The notes under the pieces are model-generated. The model did not search any database and had not been told where the DNA came from. It saw only the letters and a program-made list of their open reading frames with translations. The position numbers and the translations under genes are program-made. From Actinomycetes bacterium (GTDB lineage: Bacteria > Actinomycetota > Actinomycetes > Mycobacteriales > Jatrophihabitantaceae): a stretch of DNA of 36,368 nt. Location: the NCBI GenBank assembly GCA_009780925.1, contig WQZC01000004.1, positions 1 through 36,368 on the forward strand. The letters are read 5' to 3'. Shown here piece after piece: positions 8,837 through 18,110 of this stretch (positions are counted from its first letter, which is position 1; every line of letters begins with the position of its first letter).

Positions 8837-10066
8837 CTAGCTGGCGTTGAGTCGGACGATCTCCACCAGCACGTCCACCGCTTGTTCCATGACCTGCAGG
8901 CTCACGTACTCGAATCGGCTGTGCATGTTCTCCCCGCCGGCGAACAGGTTCGGCGTCGGCAGGCCCAGGAAGGAAATCTTGCTACCGTCGGTGCCGCCCC
9001 GAATCGGGGTGATCACCGGTTCGACGCCGACGCGCGCCATCGCCGCTTTGGCCAATTCGATGATGTGCATGTGGTCTTTCAGGACCGTGGCCATGTTGTA
9101 GTACTGGTCGTGCATCGTTACCGTGACGCGTTCTTGGCCGAGTTCGGCGTTCATCGCGGCGGCGATATCTAGCATCGACTGCTTGCGCCGGGCGAACTCC
9201 GCGTCGTCGTGGTCACGGATGATGTAGTGCGATTGGGCGTGGTCGACGACGCCAGTGAGCGCCAGCAGGTGCCAGAAGCCCTCGCGGCCCTCGGTCTTCT
9301 CCGGCCGGTCAGCGGCAGGCAGCGCGTTGTGGAACTCGATGGCGAGATTCGAGGCGTTGACCATCTGTCCTTTCGCGGTGCCCGGGTGGACCGCCTTGCC
9401 GAGGAAATCGACGATCGCCTCCGCCGCCGAGAAGCTCTCATACTGCAGTTCGCCCAGCGGGCCGCCGTCCACGGTGAACGCGAAATCAACGTCGAAGTCG
9501 GCGACGTCGAATTTGTCCGCCCCGGTGCCGATCTCCTCGTCCGGGCCGAAGCCGATGCGGATCTCCCCGTGCTCGATCTCCGGATGGGCGAGCAGGTGCT
9601 CCGCCATGGTCATGATCTCGGCGTCGCCGCTCTTGTCATCGCTGCCCAACAGGGTGGTGCCGTCGGTGGTGATGAGGGTTTGCCCGACGTAGCTGGCAAG
9701 GCTCGGGAACTCGGCGGGGTCCAGCGCGAAACCGCTCGCGCCCAGCGGGATGACGCCGCCGTCGTAATCGCGCACGATCTGCGGGGCGACCCCGTCGGCG
9801 CTGAAGTCGGAGGCGGTGTCCATGTGCGCGATGAAACCTATCTTCGGCGCCGGCCGATCCGTGGTGGCGGGGATCGTGCCGACCACGTAGCCGTTGTGCT
9901 CCAGGTAATGCACGTCGCGCACGCCGAGGGCGCGCATCTCGTCGGCGAGTTTGTGCGCGAATTCGACCTGTGACGGCGTGGACGGCGTGGTCGCGCTGCC
10001 CGGATCAGACTGGGTGTCAACCTTCACATAGCCGATGAATCGGTCGAGCAATCTCTCATACGTCAT
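8837..10066 (-). CDS. pepT: peptidase T (tripeptidase, M20 family)
   Basis: [107 protein letters not shown]. Confidence 0.95.
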   Translation of the reverse strand: MTYERLLDRFIGYVKVDTQSDPGSATTPSTPSQVEFAHKLADEMRALGVRDVHYLEHNGYVVGTIPATTDRPAPKIGFIAHMDTASDFSADGVAPQIVRDYDGGVIPLGASGFALDPAEFPSLASYVGQTLITTDGTTLLGSDDKSGDAEIMTMAEHLLAHPEIEHGEIRIGFGPDEEIGTGADKFDVADFDVDFAFTVDGGPLGELQYESFSAAEAIVDFLGKAVHPGTAKGQMVNASNLAIEFHNALPAADRPEKTEGREGFWHLLALTGVVDHAQSHYIIRDHDDAEFARRKQSMLDIAAAMNAELGQERVTVTMHDQYYNMATVLKDHMHIIELAKAAMARVGVEPVITPIRGGTDGSKISFLGLPTPNLFAGGENMHSRFEYVSLQVMEQAVDVLVEIVRLNAS

Positions 10067-10251
10067 AGCGCGCATCGTAGCGCTTGGGGCGCGTCCCCGA
10101 ATCGATCCCGTCCCCGCGCGATCGCGCCCGAGGTCCGTCCGATCATCGCGTTGGGACGCCCAGGGGGGCGGAAAGCGCGGCGCGGCGCGGCGCCTGCGAC
10201 GAACCGACCCGCGCAGTGGGGTAGAACATCGCGCGTGAGACGCTTTCCCGC

Positions 10252-11076
10252 ATGACGGGAACCCCAGCGGCGTGGTACGCCGACCCATTTGGTCGGCATG
10301 AACTGCGCTATTTCGACGGCACGCAATGGACCGAGCATGTCAGCTCGCATGGGCGGCAATCAACCGATCCGCCCACCGGGGCGAGTCACGTCCCGACCGT
10401 GGACCGGGCGACGGAAAAGGTGACCGGGGACGTGCGGCGCGCCGGGACCGCCGGCGCCGCGGGGTTCACCGGCGGCGGGTCGGTCTGGGACGAGCCGATC
10501 CTGGTGGTGAATCAGAAAGCGAAATTGATCGAGATCAACAACGAATACGCGATCTACGACCAGTCCGGGCGCCAGATCGCCGCCGTTCGCGAAGTGGGCC
10601 AGAGCGGAATGAAGAAGGCCGCCCGACTATTGACCAGCTACGACCAGTTCATGACCCACAAGCTGCAACTGGTGGACATGGCCGGCAACGTGCTGCTGGC
10701 GCTCACCCGTCCGGCGAAACTGATGAAGTCGCGCGTCGTCGTGGAGAACGCCGCCCAGCAAGAGATCGGCCAAATCGTCCAACAAAACGTCCTCGGCAAG
10801 ATCCACTTCGCGTTGGACTCCGGCGGACAAACCTGGGGGTCGATCAACGCCGAGAACTGGCGCGCCTGGAACTTCAGCATCACCGACCACACCGGCACCG
10901 AGGTCGCCCGCATCACCAAGACGTGGGAGGGCCTCGCCAAGACCATGCTCACCACCGCCGACAACTACGTGATCCAGATCCACCGCCCGCTAGCCGATCC
11001 GCTGCGGTCACTGGTGATCGCGTCCGCGGTTTCGATCGACACCGCGCTCAAACAAGACAGCCGCGGCTGGAACTGA
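10252..11076 (+). CDS. DUF2510-domain protein fused to a LURP-one/scramblase-related domain
   Basis: N-terminal [25 protein letters not shown] (DUF2510). C-terminal [32 protein letters not shown]...[18 protein letters not shown]. Confidence 0.8.
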   Translation: MTGTPAAWYADPFGRHELRYFDGTQWTEHVSSHGRQSTDPPTGASHVPTVDRATEKVTGDVRRAGTAGAAGFTGGGSVWDEPILVVNQKAKLIEINNEYAIYDQSGRQIAAVREVGQSGMKKAARLLTSYDQFMTHKLQLVDMAGNVLLALTRPAKLMKSRVVVENAAQQEIGQIVQQNVLGKIHFALDSGGQTWGSINAENWRAWNFSITDHTGTEVARITKTWEGLAKTMLTTADNYVIQIHRPLADPLRSLVIASAVSIDTALKQDSRGWN

Positions 11077-11103
11077 CCGCGGCCCGCGCGGCGCGCGGAC
11101 GTT

Positions 11104-11781
11104 TCAGCTCGCCAAATATCCGGTGTGATAGGACAAGTAGCCGGACGCGCCGAGCGATTTGATGCGCGCCAACGACGCCTCGGCGTCCCGCGTGTCATGG
11201 GTCATCTGCGGGTTCGAGCCGACGAGTTGGCCATCGACGATGTTTGCCGCGTCGCCGCACACCACCACGTTGGCGGCGCAAAGCAGCAGCACAATGTGTC
11301 CGGGGGTGTGCCCCGGGGCGAAGACGACCCGGATGCCGCCGCACAGCGGCAGTTCCTGCCCATCGGCCAGCGCGGTGTCCACCGGTGTGTACAGCGCCGG
11401 GGCGGCGTCTTTCAGCATTTGGTGGAAGCCGGCCCGCTCCGGGGGCAGCTGGTCCAGGTTGGCCTCCATGTCGGCGAGTTTGGTCAGCGGCTCGTCGCCT
11501 TGGATGTGGCGCACCTCGCGCGCACCGGCCATCAGCTCCGCGCCGGCCGCCCGAAACGCTTTCGCGTTGCCGATGTGGTCGATGTCCTGGTGGGTCAGAA
11601 TCACTTTGTTCACTTGTTCGATGGTGAATCCGCAGCGCGCCAGTTCGGCCTCAAGCGCCGGCAACTCGCCGGGGAAGCTGGTGTCGATCAAAACCACGTC
11701 GTCGTCGTCCCAGATAAGGACTGGGTGGTGCGGCGCGGGAGTCGGAACTTCCAGCATCTCGACATTGTTCGCGATTCTCAT
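11104..11781 (-). CDS. MBL-fold metallo-hydrolase
   Basis: VNKVILTHQDIDHIGNAKAF (HxxxDH), FAPGHTPGHIVLLL, VVCGDAANIV. ATG at 11781 (MRIANNVEMLEVP). Confidence 0.88.
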   Translation of the reverse strand: MRIANNVEMLEVPTPAPHHPVLIWDDDDVVLIDTSFPGELPALEAELARCGFTIEQVNKVILTHQDIDHIGNAKAFRAAGAELMAGAREVRHIQGDEPLTKLADMEANLDQLPPERAGFHQMLKDAAPALYTPVDTALADGQELPLCGGIRVVFAPGHTPGHIVLLLCAANVVVCGDAANIVDGQLVGSNPQMTHDTRDAEASLARIKSLGASGYLSYHTGYLAS

Positions 11782-11927
11782 GAAAACTGTCCCTTCTGCC
11801 GCGTGGGGTCTTATCGTACCGCCGGGCTCGCGGCGCGCCGGCACGCCGCTGCGGGCCGCGACGGCGGCGCCACGACATACTCGCTTACGCGGCGCGACGG
11901 GCGCGCCACAGGCGAGGAGACGGCGGC

Positions 11928-13568
11928 ATGACCGACCACGACCGAGCCGGCGCCGACGGCCTCGCCGACGACGACCGACCCGCGACGAACGGCGCGGCTG
12001 CGCACGGCACCGAACCGGCCGCGCGCGATGCCCTGGCGCCGGGTGATCCGGGTGGCCCCGACTGGTTGCGCGACGCGCCCGTGTTCACCGCGTGGCAGGC
12101 GGCCACGCGCGCCGACACCGCGCCGTTCCTGATCCCCGGGCACAAGCGGCGCGCCGGCGACCTGGACGCCGACCTCGGCCGACTGCTGTGGGCCGACGTG
12201 CCGCTCTACGGCGGCCTGGACACCGTCAAGCTCAGCCACGGCACGCTCGCCGAGGCCGAGCGGCGCGGCGCGCGGCTGTGGGGCGCGGATTGGTGCCGCT
12301 ACTCCACCGGTGGTTCCACGCACGCCAACCAGGCGCTGTGCCTGGCCCTGGGCCAGCCTGGGGACACCGTGCTGGTCACCCGCTCGCTGCATCGCAGCAC
12401 CCTTCTCGGGCTGGTGCTGGCCGGCCTGCGGCCGGTCTGGTTGCCGACCGAGCTCGACGAGCGCTTCGGCCTCCCTTCCGGCTTGTCGCTGGATGGGCTG
12501 CGCCGGGCCATCGCGGCGCATCCGGAGGCGGTGGCGGTGCTCTGTGTGGAGCCCAGCTACCTCGGCACGGTCTCGGACCTGGCGGCGGTGGTCGCGATAG
12601 CCCACGAGGCGGGCCTGGCGGTCGTCGTGGACCAGGCGTGGGGCGCCCATTTCGGGTTCGCGCCCGGATACCCGCCGCACGCCCTCGCGCTCGGCGCGGA
12701 CGCGCTGGTCACCAGCGCGCACAAGACGCTGCCAGCGTTCAGCCAGGGCTCGATCGCGCTCGCCCGCGGCGACCGCCTGGACCGCGACCGGCTGGAGCGC
12801 GCCTTCGAGGCCGGCCACACCACCAGCCCGTCCGGGGCCATTCTGGCCAGCGTCGACGCCTCCCGGGCGCTGCTGGCCAGCCCGATGGGGCGCGCGCTGC
12901 TGGACCGGATGCGCGCGCTGGTGGATGAGTCACGGCGCGAGCTGGCCGCGCTCGGCTTGCGCGGACCGGGTCCGGAGGACTTCCCACCCGGCCGGTTCGA
13001 CCCGGCCAAGCTGGTGCTCTCCACCGCCGCCGCCGGCGTGGACGGCCTCGAATTGGAGAGCGAGCTCATCGCGGCGGGCCTGCCGGTCGAGCTCGCCGAC
13101 CGCGACTTGGTGGTGCCACTGGTCGCCCTGGTGGACACCCCGGCCACCTTGCGCCGGCTGCTCGATGCGGTCGCGGCGTTCGCGCGCCGCGCGCCGCGCC
13201 ACCCCCGACCGGTCACCACCCCGGCGGCGTGGCGGCTGTCGGCGGGCGAGCCGGCGCTCACCCCGCGCGAGGCGTTCTTCGCCCGGCATCGGCGCGTGCC
13301 GGTGAGGAGCGCCATCGGCGCGGTCAGCGCTGAGCTGGTCGCGCCATACCCGCCCGGGATCCCAGTCCTGGTGCCCGGCGAGGTGATCACCGGCGAGGTG
13401 GTCGAGCTGCTGGCAGATGCGGTGGCGGCCGGGGCGCGCATCGCCTACGCGGCCGACCCGACGCTGCGCACCCTGCAGGTCGTTGACGGCGCGCCCGTTT
13501 GCGCGCCACCGCCGACGCGCCGCCGAACGGTCCCGGGCCATTCGGTAACATCCTGGGTTCGTGGCTGA
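11928..13568 (+). CDS. Orn/Lys/Arg decarboxylase-family PLP-dependent enzyme
   Basis: PFLIPGHKRRAGD, ADVPLYGGLDTVKLSHGTLAEAER, STGGSTHANQAL, VDQAWGAHFGFAPGYPPHALALGADALVTSAHKTLPAFSQGS (PLP lysine), APYPPGIPVLVPGEVIT. Confidence 0.92.
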   Translation: MTDHDRAGADGLADDDRPATNGAAAHGTEPAARDALAPGDPGGPDWLRDAPVFTAWQAATRADTAPFLIPGHKRRAGDLDADLGRLLWADVPLYGGLDTVKLSHGTLAEAERRGARLWGADWCRYSTGGSTHANQALCLALGQPGDTVLVTRSLHRSTLLGLVLAGLRPVWLPTELDERFGLPSGLSLDGLRRAIAAHPEAVAVLCVEPSYLGTVSDLAAVVAIAHEAGLAVVVDQAWGAHFGFAPGYPPHALALGADALVTSAHKTLPAFSQGSIALARGDRLDRDRLERAFEAGHTTSPSGAILASVDASRALLASPMGRALLDRMRALVDESRRELAALGLRGPGPEDFPPGRFDPAKLVLSTAAAGVDGLELESELIAAGLPVELADRDLVVPLVALVDTPATLRRLLDAVAAFARRAPRHPRPVTTPAAWRLSAGEPALTPREAFFARHRRVPVRSAIGAVSAELVAPYPPGIPVLVPGEVITGEVVELLADAVAAGARIAYAADPTLRTLQVVDGAPVCAPPPTRRRTVPGHSVTSWVRG

Positions 13569-14568
13569 TCAACTCCGCGTGACGGCGCCGGTCCGAGTCC
13601 TCGACATCGGCTGTTGGACCGATACTTGGTTCGCCGTGCATGGCGAAGTGTGCTCCATCGCGGTCGGCGACGGGGTCGATGTGTCGCTCGAGCTGACCGC
13701 GCCGCGCCCCGGTCACGAGCCAGAGTTCGACCTGTGGGCACACTCCTACGACCAGCGATACACCTTCTCGCCGCTCTCCCGCCCGGGTCACCACCCCCTG
13801 CTGGAGAGCACGCTGCTCCGCTGGTGCCCGCCCGACGTCAGCGCGAAGGTGGAGATCTCCTCGCCGGTCCCGCCCGGGTGCGGCGTTGGCACCTCCGCCG
13901 CCGTCGTGGTCGCCATGATCACCGCGCTGTGGGCCGCCGCGGGCAAGCCGCTCGACCCGCAGGAGATCGCCGTGGCGGCGCACCGGATCGAAACCGAGGA
14001 CGTGGGCCTGCAAAGCGGGGTCCAAGACCAGCGCGCCGCCGCCTACGGAGGCGCCAACCTCATCGTGATCGACCCGTACCCGACAGCGCGGGTCCAGCCG
14101 GTTCCAGTGAGCGAGCAGACCTGGCAAGCGCTCACCGACCGATTGATCACCGTCTACCTGGGCATGCCGCACGAGTCCAGCGCACTGCACGAGTCCGTGA
14201 TCGCCCGATTGACCGGCACCGACCGCGAGCCGCTGCTCGAGCCGCTGCGCCTGGCCGCGCTGCGCGCCGCCACCGCCTTGGCCGCAGGGGACCTCGACGC
14301 GTTGGGCGCGGCGGCCATCGACGCCACCGACGCCCAGGCGCAGCTCCACCCCGACCTGGTGGGCGCGCGGGCCCGGGAAGTCATCGACTGCGCCGCCGGG
14401 CTCGGCGCGGTCGGCTGGAAGGTGAACGGCGCCGGGGGCGAAGGCGGCACCGTGACCGTCATCGGCCCGCCCGACCCGGGGCCGCTGCTCGCCGCGCTGG
14501 ACGCGATCAGCTATGTCACCCGGCTGAACCTCGTCCCCACCCGCACCGGGGCGACGGTTGTCGGCTGA
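13561..14568 (+). CDS. GHMP-family sugar kinase (D-glycero-D-manno-heptose 7-phosphate kinase-like)
   Basis: VTAPVRVLDIGCWTDTWF, ISSPVPPGCGVGTSAAVVVAMITAL, VGWKVNGAGGEGGTVTV. GTG start, 8-bp overlap with the upstream ORF. Confidence 0.82.
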   Translation: MADQLRVTAPVRVLDIGCWTDTWFAVHGEVCSIAVGDGVDVSLELTAPRPGHEPEFDLWAHSYDQRYTFSPLSRPGHHPLLESTLLRWCPPDVSAKVEISSPVPPGCGVGTSAAVVVAMITALWAAAGKPLDPQEIAVAAHRIETEDVGLQSGVQDQRAAAYGGANLIVIDPYPTARVQPVPVSEQTWQALTDRLITVYLGMPHESSALHESVIARLTGTDREPLLEPLRLAALRAATALAAGDLDALGAAAIDATDAQAQLHPDLVGARAREVIDCAAGLGAVGWKVNGAGGEGGTVTVIGPPDPGPLLAALDAISYVTRLNLVPTRTGATVVG

Positions 14569-14895
14569 TCGACGCGCCTCCGCGCATCCGGACCGGCCAA
14601 CCACCAGCCCATCCACCAGCCCGTCGAGAATGCCACCTCGGCGCCGTGACAGGCGGGACGATTCACCCGCCCGTGGGAAGAGCCCCGCGCGGAAGGACAC
14701 CTGTCAGAGAGACCCGAGCGCGGGGCCCGACATGAGGCTGCCCCGGCGTGCCTATCACCCGCGCGGGTCTCGTAGTTGATCAGGCACGAATTAGGCACGC
14801 AGCCCTCTAACGAGGATCGGAGGCCAATGATTCCGGTGGGTCCGGATGGTGATCCGTGCGGGCTTCGCCCGCCGTCAACACGTTTCAATCGCCTC

Positions 14896-14925
14896 GGTTG
14901 AGCAGATGACCGCGTCTGCTCAACC
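14896..14925. repeat. 11-bp perfect inverted repeat (hairpin) downstream of the tRNA block
   Basis: GGTTGAGCAGA - TGACCGCG - TCTGCTCAACC. Confidence 0.85.
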
Positions 14926-14943
14926 CTCGGCTCAATCGCGTGT

Positions 14944-15014
14944 GGGCGCTGCCAGGATTGAACTGGCGGCCTCTACCGTGTCAAGGTAGCGCTCTCCCAC
15001 TGAGCTAAGCGCCC
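14944..15014 (-). tRNA. tRNA-Val (anticodon GAC)
   Basis: GGGCGCT/AGCGCCC acceptor, anticodon arm CTACC-TTGACAC-GGTAG, T-arm GCCAG-TTCAATC-CTGGC. Confidence 0.95.
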
Positions 15015-15084
15015 TTATGTCGCACCGTTTGGGACGGCGCTGGTTGTCTCACCACGCCTTGCGGCGCGGCGGTGCTCGCTTCGA

Positions 15085-15155
15085 GGCGGCTGCGGGAATC
15101 GAACCCGCGTACAGGGCTTTGCAGGCCCTTGCCTAAGCCACTCGGCCAAGCCGCC
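15085..15155 (-). tRNA. tRNA-Cys (anticodon GCA)
   Basis: GGCGGCT/AGCCGCC acceptor, anticodon arm AGGGC-CTGCAAA-GCCCT, T-arm GCGGG-TTCGATT-CCCGC. Confidence 0.95.
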
Positions 15156-15247
15156 GAAGGGTCCGTGCCGGAATCGCCCGGCTCCCCAGAACCGGACTCG
15201 CCGGAGCGCGGAACGCGGTGACGCGCGGCGCCGATGACATGACCCGA

Positions 15248-15319
15248 GCGGACGACGGGATTCGAACCCGCGACCCTCACCTTGGCAAGGTGATGCGCTA
15301 CCAGCTGCGCTACGTCCGC
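15248..15319 (-). tRNA. tRNA-Gly (anticodon GCC)
   Basis: GCGGACG/CGTCCGC acceptor, anticodon arm TCACC-TTGCCAA-GGTGA, T-arm CGGG-TTCGAAT-CCCG. Confidence 0.95.
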
Positions 15320-15478
15320 GAGGCACCACCGGACTTCATCGGGTGCCGGGCGATCACTCTATCTGATCGGGTCGTGTGGCTTCAACCTGCCCCGCCCACC
15401 GGCCAGCCGCACCGCGTGGCCGCACGGCGCCCATCCCCGCACGGCGACTGTGATCACGCGACGCCCTCCCCCGCGCAA

Positions 15479-16069
15479 TCACGGTCGCCGGCCCATCAGC
15501 CGGCCCCACAGCGCGTCCACCCGCGCGGCCAAGGCCGCGCGCGAGTCGTCGTTGACGACCACTTCGTCGGCGACCGCGCGGCGCTCGGCGTCGCTGGCCT
15601 GCGCCGCGATCCGCGCCCGGGCCTGGGCCTCGGGCAGCCCACGCTCGGCCAGCCGGGCCAAGCGAAGCGCCATAGGAGCCTCCACGACCACCACGAAGTC
15701 AAAATCCCCGCCCAGGCGGTTCTCCACCAGCAACGGCACGTCGTAGACCACCACGTCGTCGGCGCCGGCGCGCGCGAGCAGCGCAGCGGACCGCTGGGCC
15801 ACCAGCGGGTGCACGATCGCGTTCAGGTCGGCCAGCGCGGCCGGGTCGGCGAACACCAGCGCGGCGAGCCGGGGCCGATCCAACTCACCATCGGCGGCGA
15901 CCATCTCGGCCCCGAACCGGCGCACCACCGCGGCAAAACCGTCGGTGCCACGACGCACCACATCGCGGGCCAGCGCGTCGGCGTCGATCACCACAGCCCC
16001 ATGCGCGGCCAGCAGCGCGGCCACCGTGGACTTGCCGGCGCCGACGCCACCGGTCAACCCGATCCGCAT
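15479..16069 (-). CDS. coaE: dephospho-CoA kinase
   Basis: MRIGLTGGVGAGKSTVAALLAAHGAVVIDADALARDVV, VVYDVPLLVENRLGGDFDFVVVVEAP. Confidence 0.95.
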   Translation of the reverse strand: MRIGLTGGVGAGKSTVAALLAAHGAVVIDADALARDVVRRGTDGFAAVVRRFGAEMVAADGELDRPRLAALVFADPAALADLNAIVHPLVAQRSAALLARAGADDVVVYDVPLLVENRLGGDFDFVVVVEAPMALRLARLAERGLPEAQARARIAAQASDAERRAVADEVVVNDDSRAALAARVDALWGRLMGRRP

Positions 16070-16113
16070 CGCGCCCCCTGGCAGCTCCCACTCATGATCA
16101 CGAGCCCTTGCAT

Positions 16114-16160
16114 ATGATCATGCGGTTGCGCCAAGAATCGTGGCGCAACCGCATGATCAT
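16114..16160. repeat. 20-bp perfect inverted repeat with 7-nt loop between rpsA and coaE (hairpin/terminator candidate)
   Basis: ATGATCATGCGGTTGCGCCA - AGAATCG - TGGCGCAACCGCATGATCAT. Confidence 0.9.
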
Positions 16161-16187
16161 GAGTGCTAGTCAAGCGCTAGCCGGAGG

Positions 16188-17639
16188 TCACCGCCCAGCG
16201 AGTTTCTCGCGCAGCGCGGCCAGCGCCTCATCAGAGGCCAGGGTGCCGGTGTTCTCCGGCGCCTGGGATGAGTAGGACGTCGCCTCGCCGGCCTCGGCGG
16301 CCGCCTCGGCGTCCGCCCGGTGCGCCTCGTCGAGCTGCTTCTTGTGCGCCTCGAAGCGGGACCGCGCCTCGGCGTAACGCTGCTCCCACGCCTCGCGCTG
16401 CTCGTCGAAGCCGGGCAGCCATTCCTGCGTCTCCGGGTCGAAGCCCTCGGGGTAGATGTAGTTGCCCCGCTCGTCGTACTGCGCTTCCATCCCGTACTGC
16501 GCCGGGTCGAAGGCGTCCTCGGTCAGCTGGCCCTCGTTGGCCTGCTTGAGCGACAGCGAAATCCGGCGCCGCTCCAGGTCGATGTCGATGACCTTGACCA
16601 TCAGCTCGTCGCCGACCTGAACCACCTGCTCGGGAATCTCGACGTGCCGCTCGGCCAGCTCGGAGATGTGCACCAGGCCCTCGATGCCGTCCTGAACGCG
16701 GACGAAGGAGCCGAACGGCACCAGCTTGGTGACCTTGCCGGGCACGACCTGGCCGATCTGGTGGGTGCGGGCGAAGTGCCGCCACGGGTCCTCCTGCGTC
16801 GCCTTCAGCGACAGCGAGACCCGCTCGCGCTCCATGTCGATGTCCAGCACCTCGACGGTGACTTCCTGGCCGACCTCGACAACCTCGTTCGGGTGGTCGA
16901 TGTGCTTCCAGGACAGCTCTGAGACGTGCACCAGGCCGTCCACCCCGCCCAGGTCGACGAACGCGCCGAAGTTGACGATGGAGGAGATCACGCCGTTGCG
17001 GACCTGGCCCTTGGCGAGCTTGTTGAGGAACGCGCTGCGCACCTCGGACTGGGTCTGCTCCAGCCAAGCCCGCCGGGACAGCACCACGTTGTTGCGGTTC
17101 TTGTCCAGCTCAATGATCTTGGCTTCGAGGGTCTTGCCGACATACGGCTGCAGGTCGCGCACGCGGCGCATCTCGACCAGCGACGCGGGCAAGAACCCGC
17201 GCAACCCGATGTCCAGGATCAGCCCGCCCTTGACGACCTCGATCACGGAGCCCTCGACGACCTCGTCGGCTTCCTTCTTGGCCTCGATCGTGCCCCAGGC
17301 CCGCTCGTACTGAGCGCGCTTCTTGGACAGGATCAGCCGGCCCTCCTTGTCCTCCTTCTGCAGGACCAGGGCCTCGACGTGATCGCCGACCGTGACGACC
17401 TCACTGGGGTCGACGTCGTGCTTGATGGACAGTTCGCGGGAGGGGATCACGCCCTCCGTCTTGTACCCGATGTCGAGCAGGACCTCGTCCCGGTCGACTT
17501 TCACGATGGTGCCTTCGACGATGTCGCCGTCATTGAAATACTTGATGGTTTGGTCGATGGCGGCGAGGAAGTCCTCAGCCGACCCGATGTCGTTGATCGC
17601 GACTTGTGGGGTGGTCGGCGATTGCACGGTGGACGTCAT
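16188..17639 (-). CDS. rpsA: 30S ribosomal protein S1
   Basis: Four S1/OB repeats (GDIVEGTIVKVDRDEVLLDIGYKTEGVIPSRELS, GLILDIGLRGFLPASLVEMR, GVISSIVNFGAFVDLGGVDGLVHVSELSW, GKVTKLVPFGSFVRVQDGIEGLVHISELAERH). Confidence 0.97.
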   Translation of the reverse strand: MTSTVQSPTTPQVAINDIGSAEDFLAAIDQTIKYFNDGDIVEGTIVKVDRDEVLLDIGYKTEGVIPSRELSIKHDVDPSEVVTVGDHVEALVLQKEDKEGRLILSKKRAQYERAWGTIEAKKEADEVVEGSVIEVVKGGLILDIGLRGFLPASLVEMRRVRDLQPYVGKTLEAKIIELDKNRNNVVLSRRAWLEQTQSEVRSAFLNKLAKGQVRNGVISSIVNFGAFVDLGGVDGLVHVSELSWKHIDHPNEVVEVGQEVTVEVLDIDMERERVSLSLKATQEDPWRHFARTHQIGQVVPGKVTKLVPFGSFVRVQDGIEGLVHISELAERHVEIPEQVVQVGDELMVKVIDIDLERRRISLSLKQANEGQLTEDAFDPAQYGMEAQYDERGNYIYPEGFDPETQEWLPGFDEQREAWEQRYAEARSRFEAHKKQLDEAHRADAEAAAEAGEATSYSSQAPENTGTLASDEALAALREKLAGR

Positions 17640-17974
17640 GTAGTGGTGGGTTCCAAAGCTAGTGGCGGGGCGGCCCAGGACCCGTTTCGCCACCACGTGA
17701 TCGGCACCGCCGCCAACCGGGTCCGGCGGCGAGCGAACGGAAAACGTATGCGACGAGCGCGGCCTGCTCCCTGTTGAGGCGCGCAGACCCTGAAACGCAA
17801 CACTTAGAATACGGAACCGGCGCTTTCCCGGTCAACATGGGGCCGGCCCACTGGGCAATAGGGCCAATCCCGGCGCCAGCGTGGAACCCGCTGCGGGGCC
17901 TGGGAAGCGCGCCTCCCGGCTGGCGCGCTACGTTTGCGAACCATGCGAACCCGGCCGAGTCAAACCGCGCGGAT

Positions 17975-18110
17975 GCGGGCGAGCCATCGCCGTGGGCGAG
18001 CCATCGCCGTGGGCGAGCCATCGCCGTGGGCGAGCCATCGCCGTGGGCGAGCCAACGCTGTGGGCCAGCCTATGACCCGGGCGAGCCGATGACCCGGGCG
18101 AGCCGATGAG
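17975..18110. repeat. 17-bp tandem repeat, 8 units (consensus GTGGGCGAGCCATCGCC)
   Basis: Units at 17975, 17992, 18009, 18026, 18043, 18060, 18077 and 18094, each exactly 17 bp. Units 1-3 are identical and later units diverge. Confidence 0.97.

Noticed and set aside
13387-14700. 437-aa minus-strand ORF
   Set aside because: Antisense to the PLP enzyme and GHMP kinase. No recognisable motifs.
14511-14888. 125-aa minus-strand ORF between the GHMP kinase and tRNAs
   Set aside because: No SD or motifs, overlaps the kinase 3' end; region better read as non-coding and structured.
17975-18110. CRISPR-like array
   Set aside because: 17-bp units are directly contiguous with no spacers and no cas genes nearby; it is a minisatellite.
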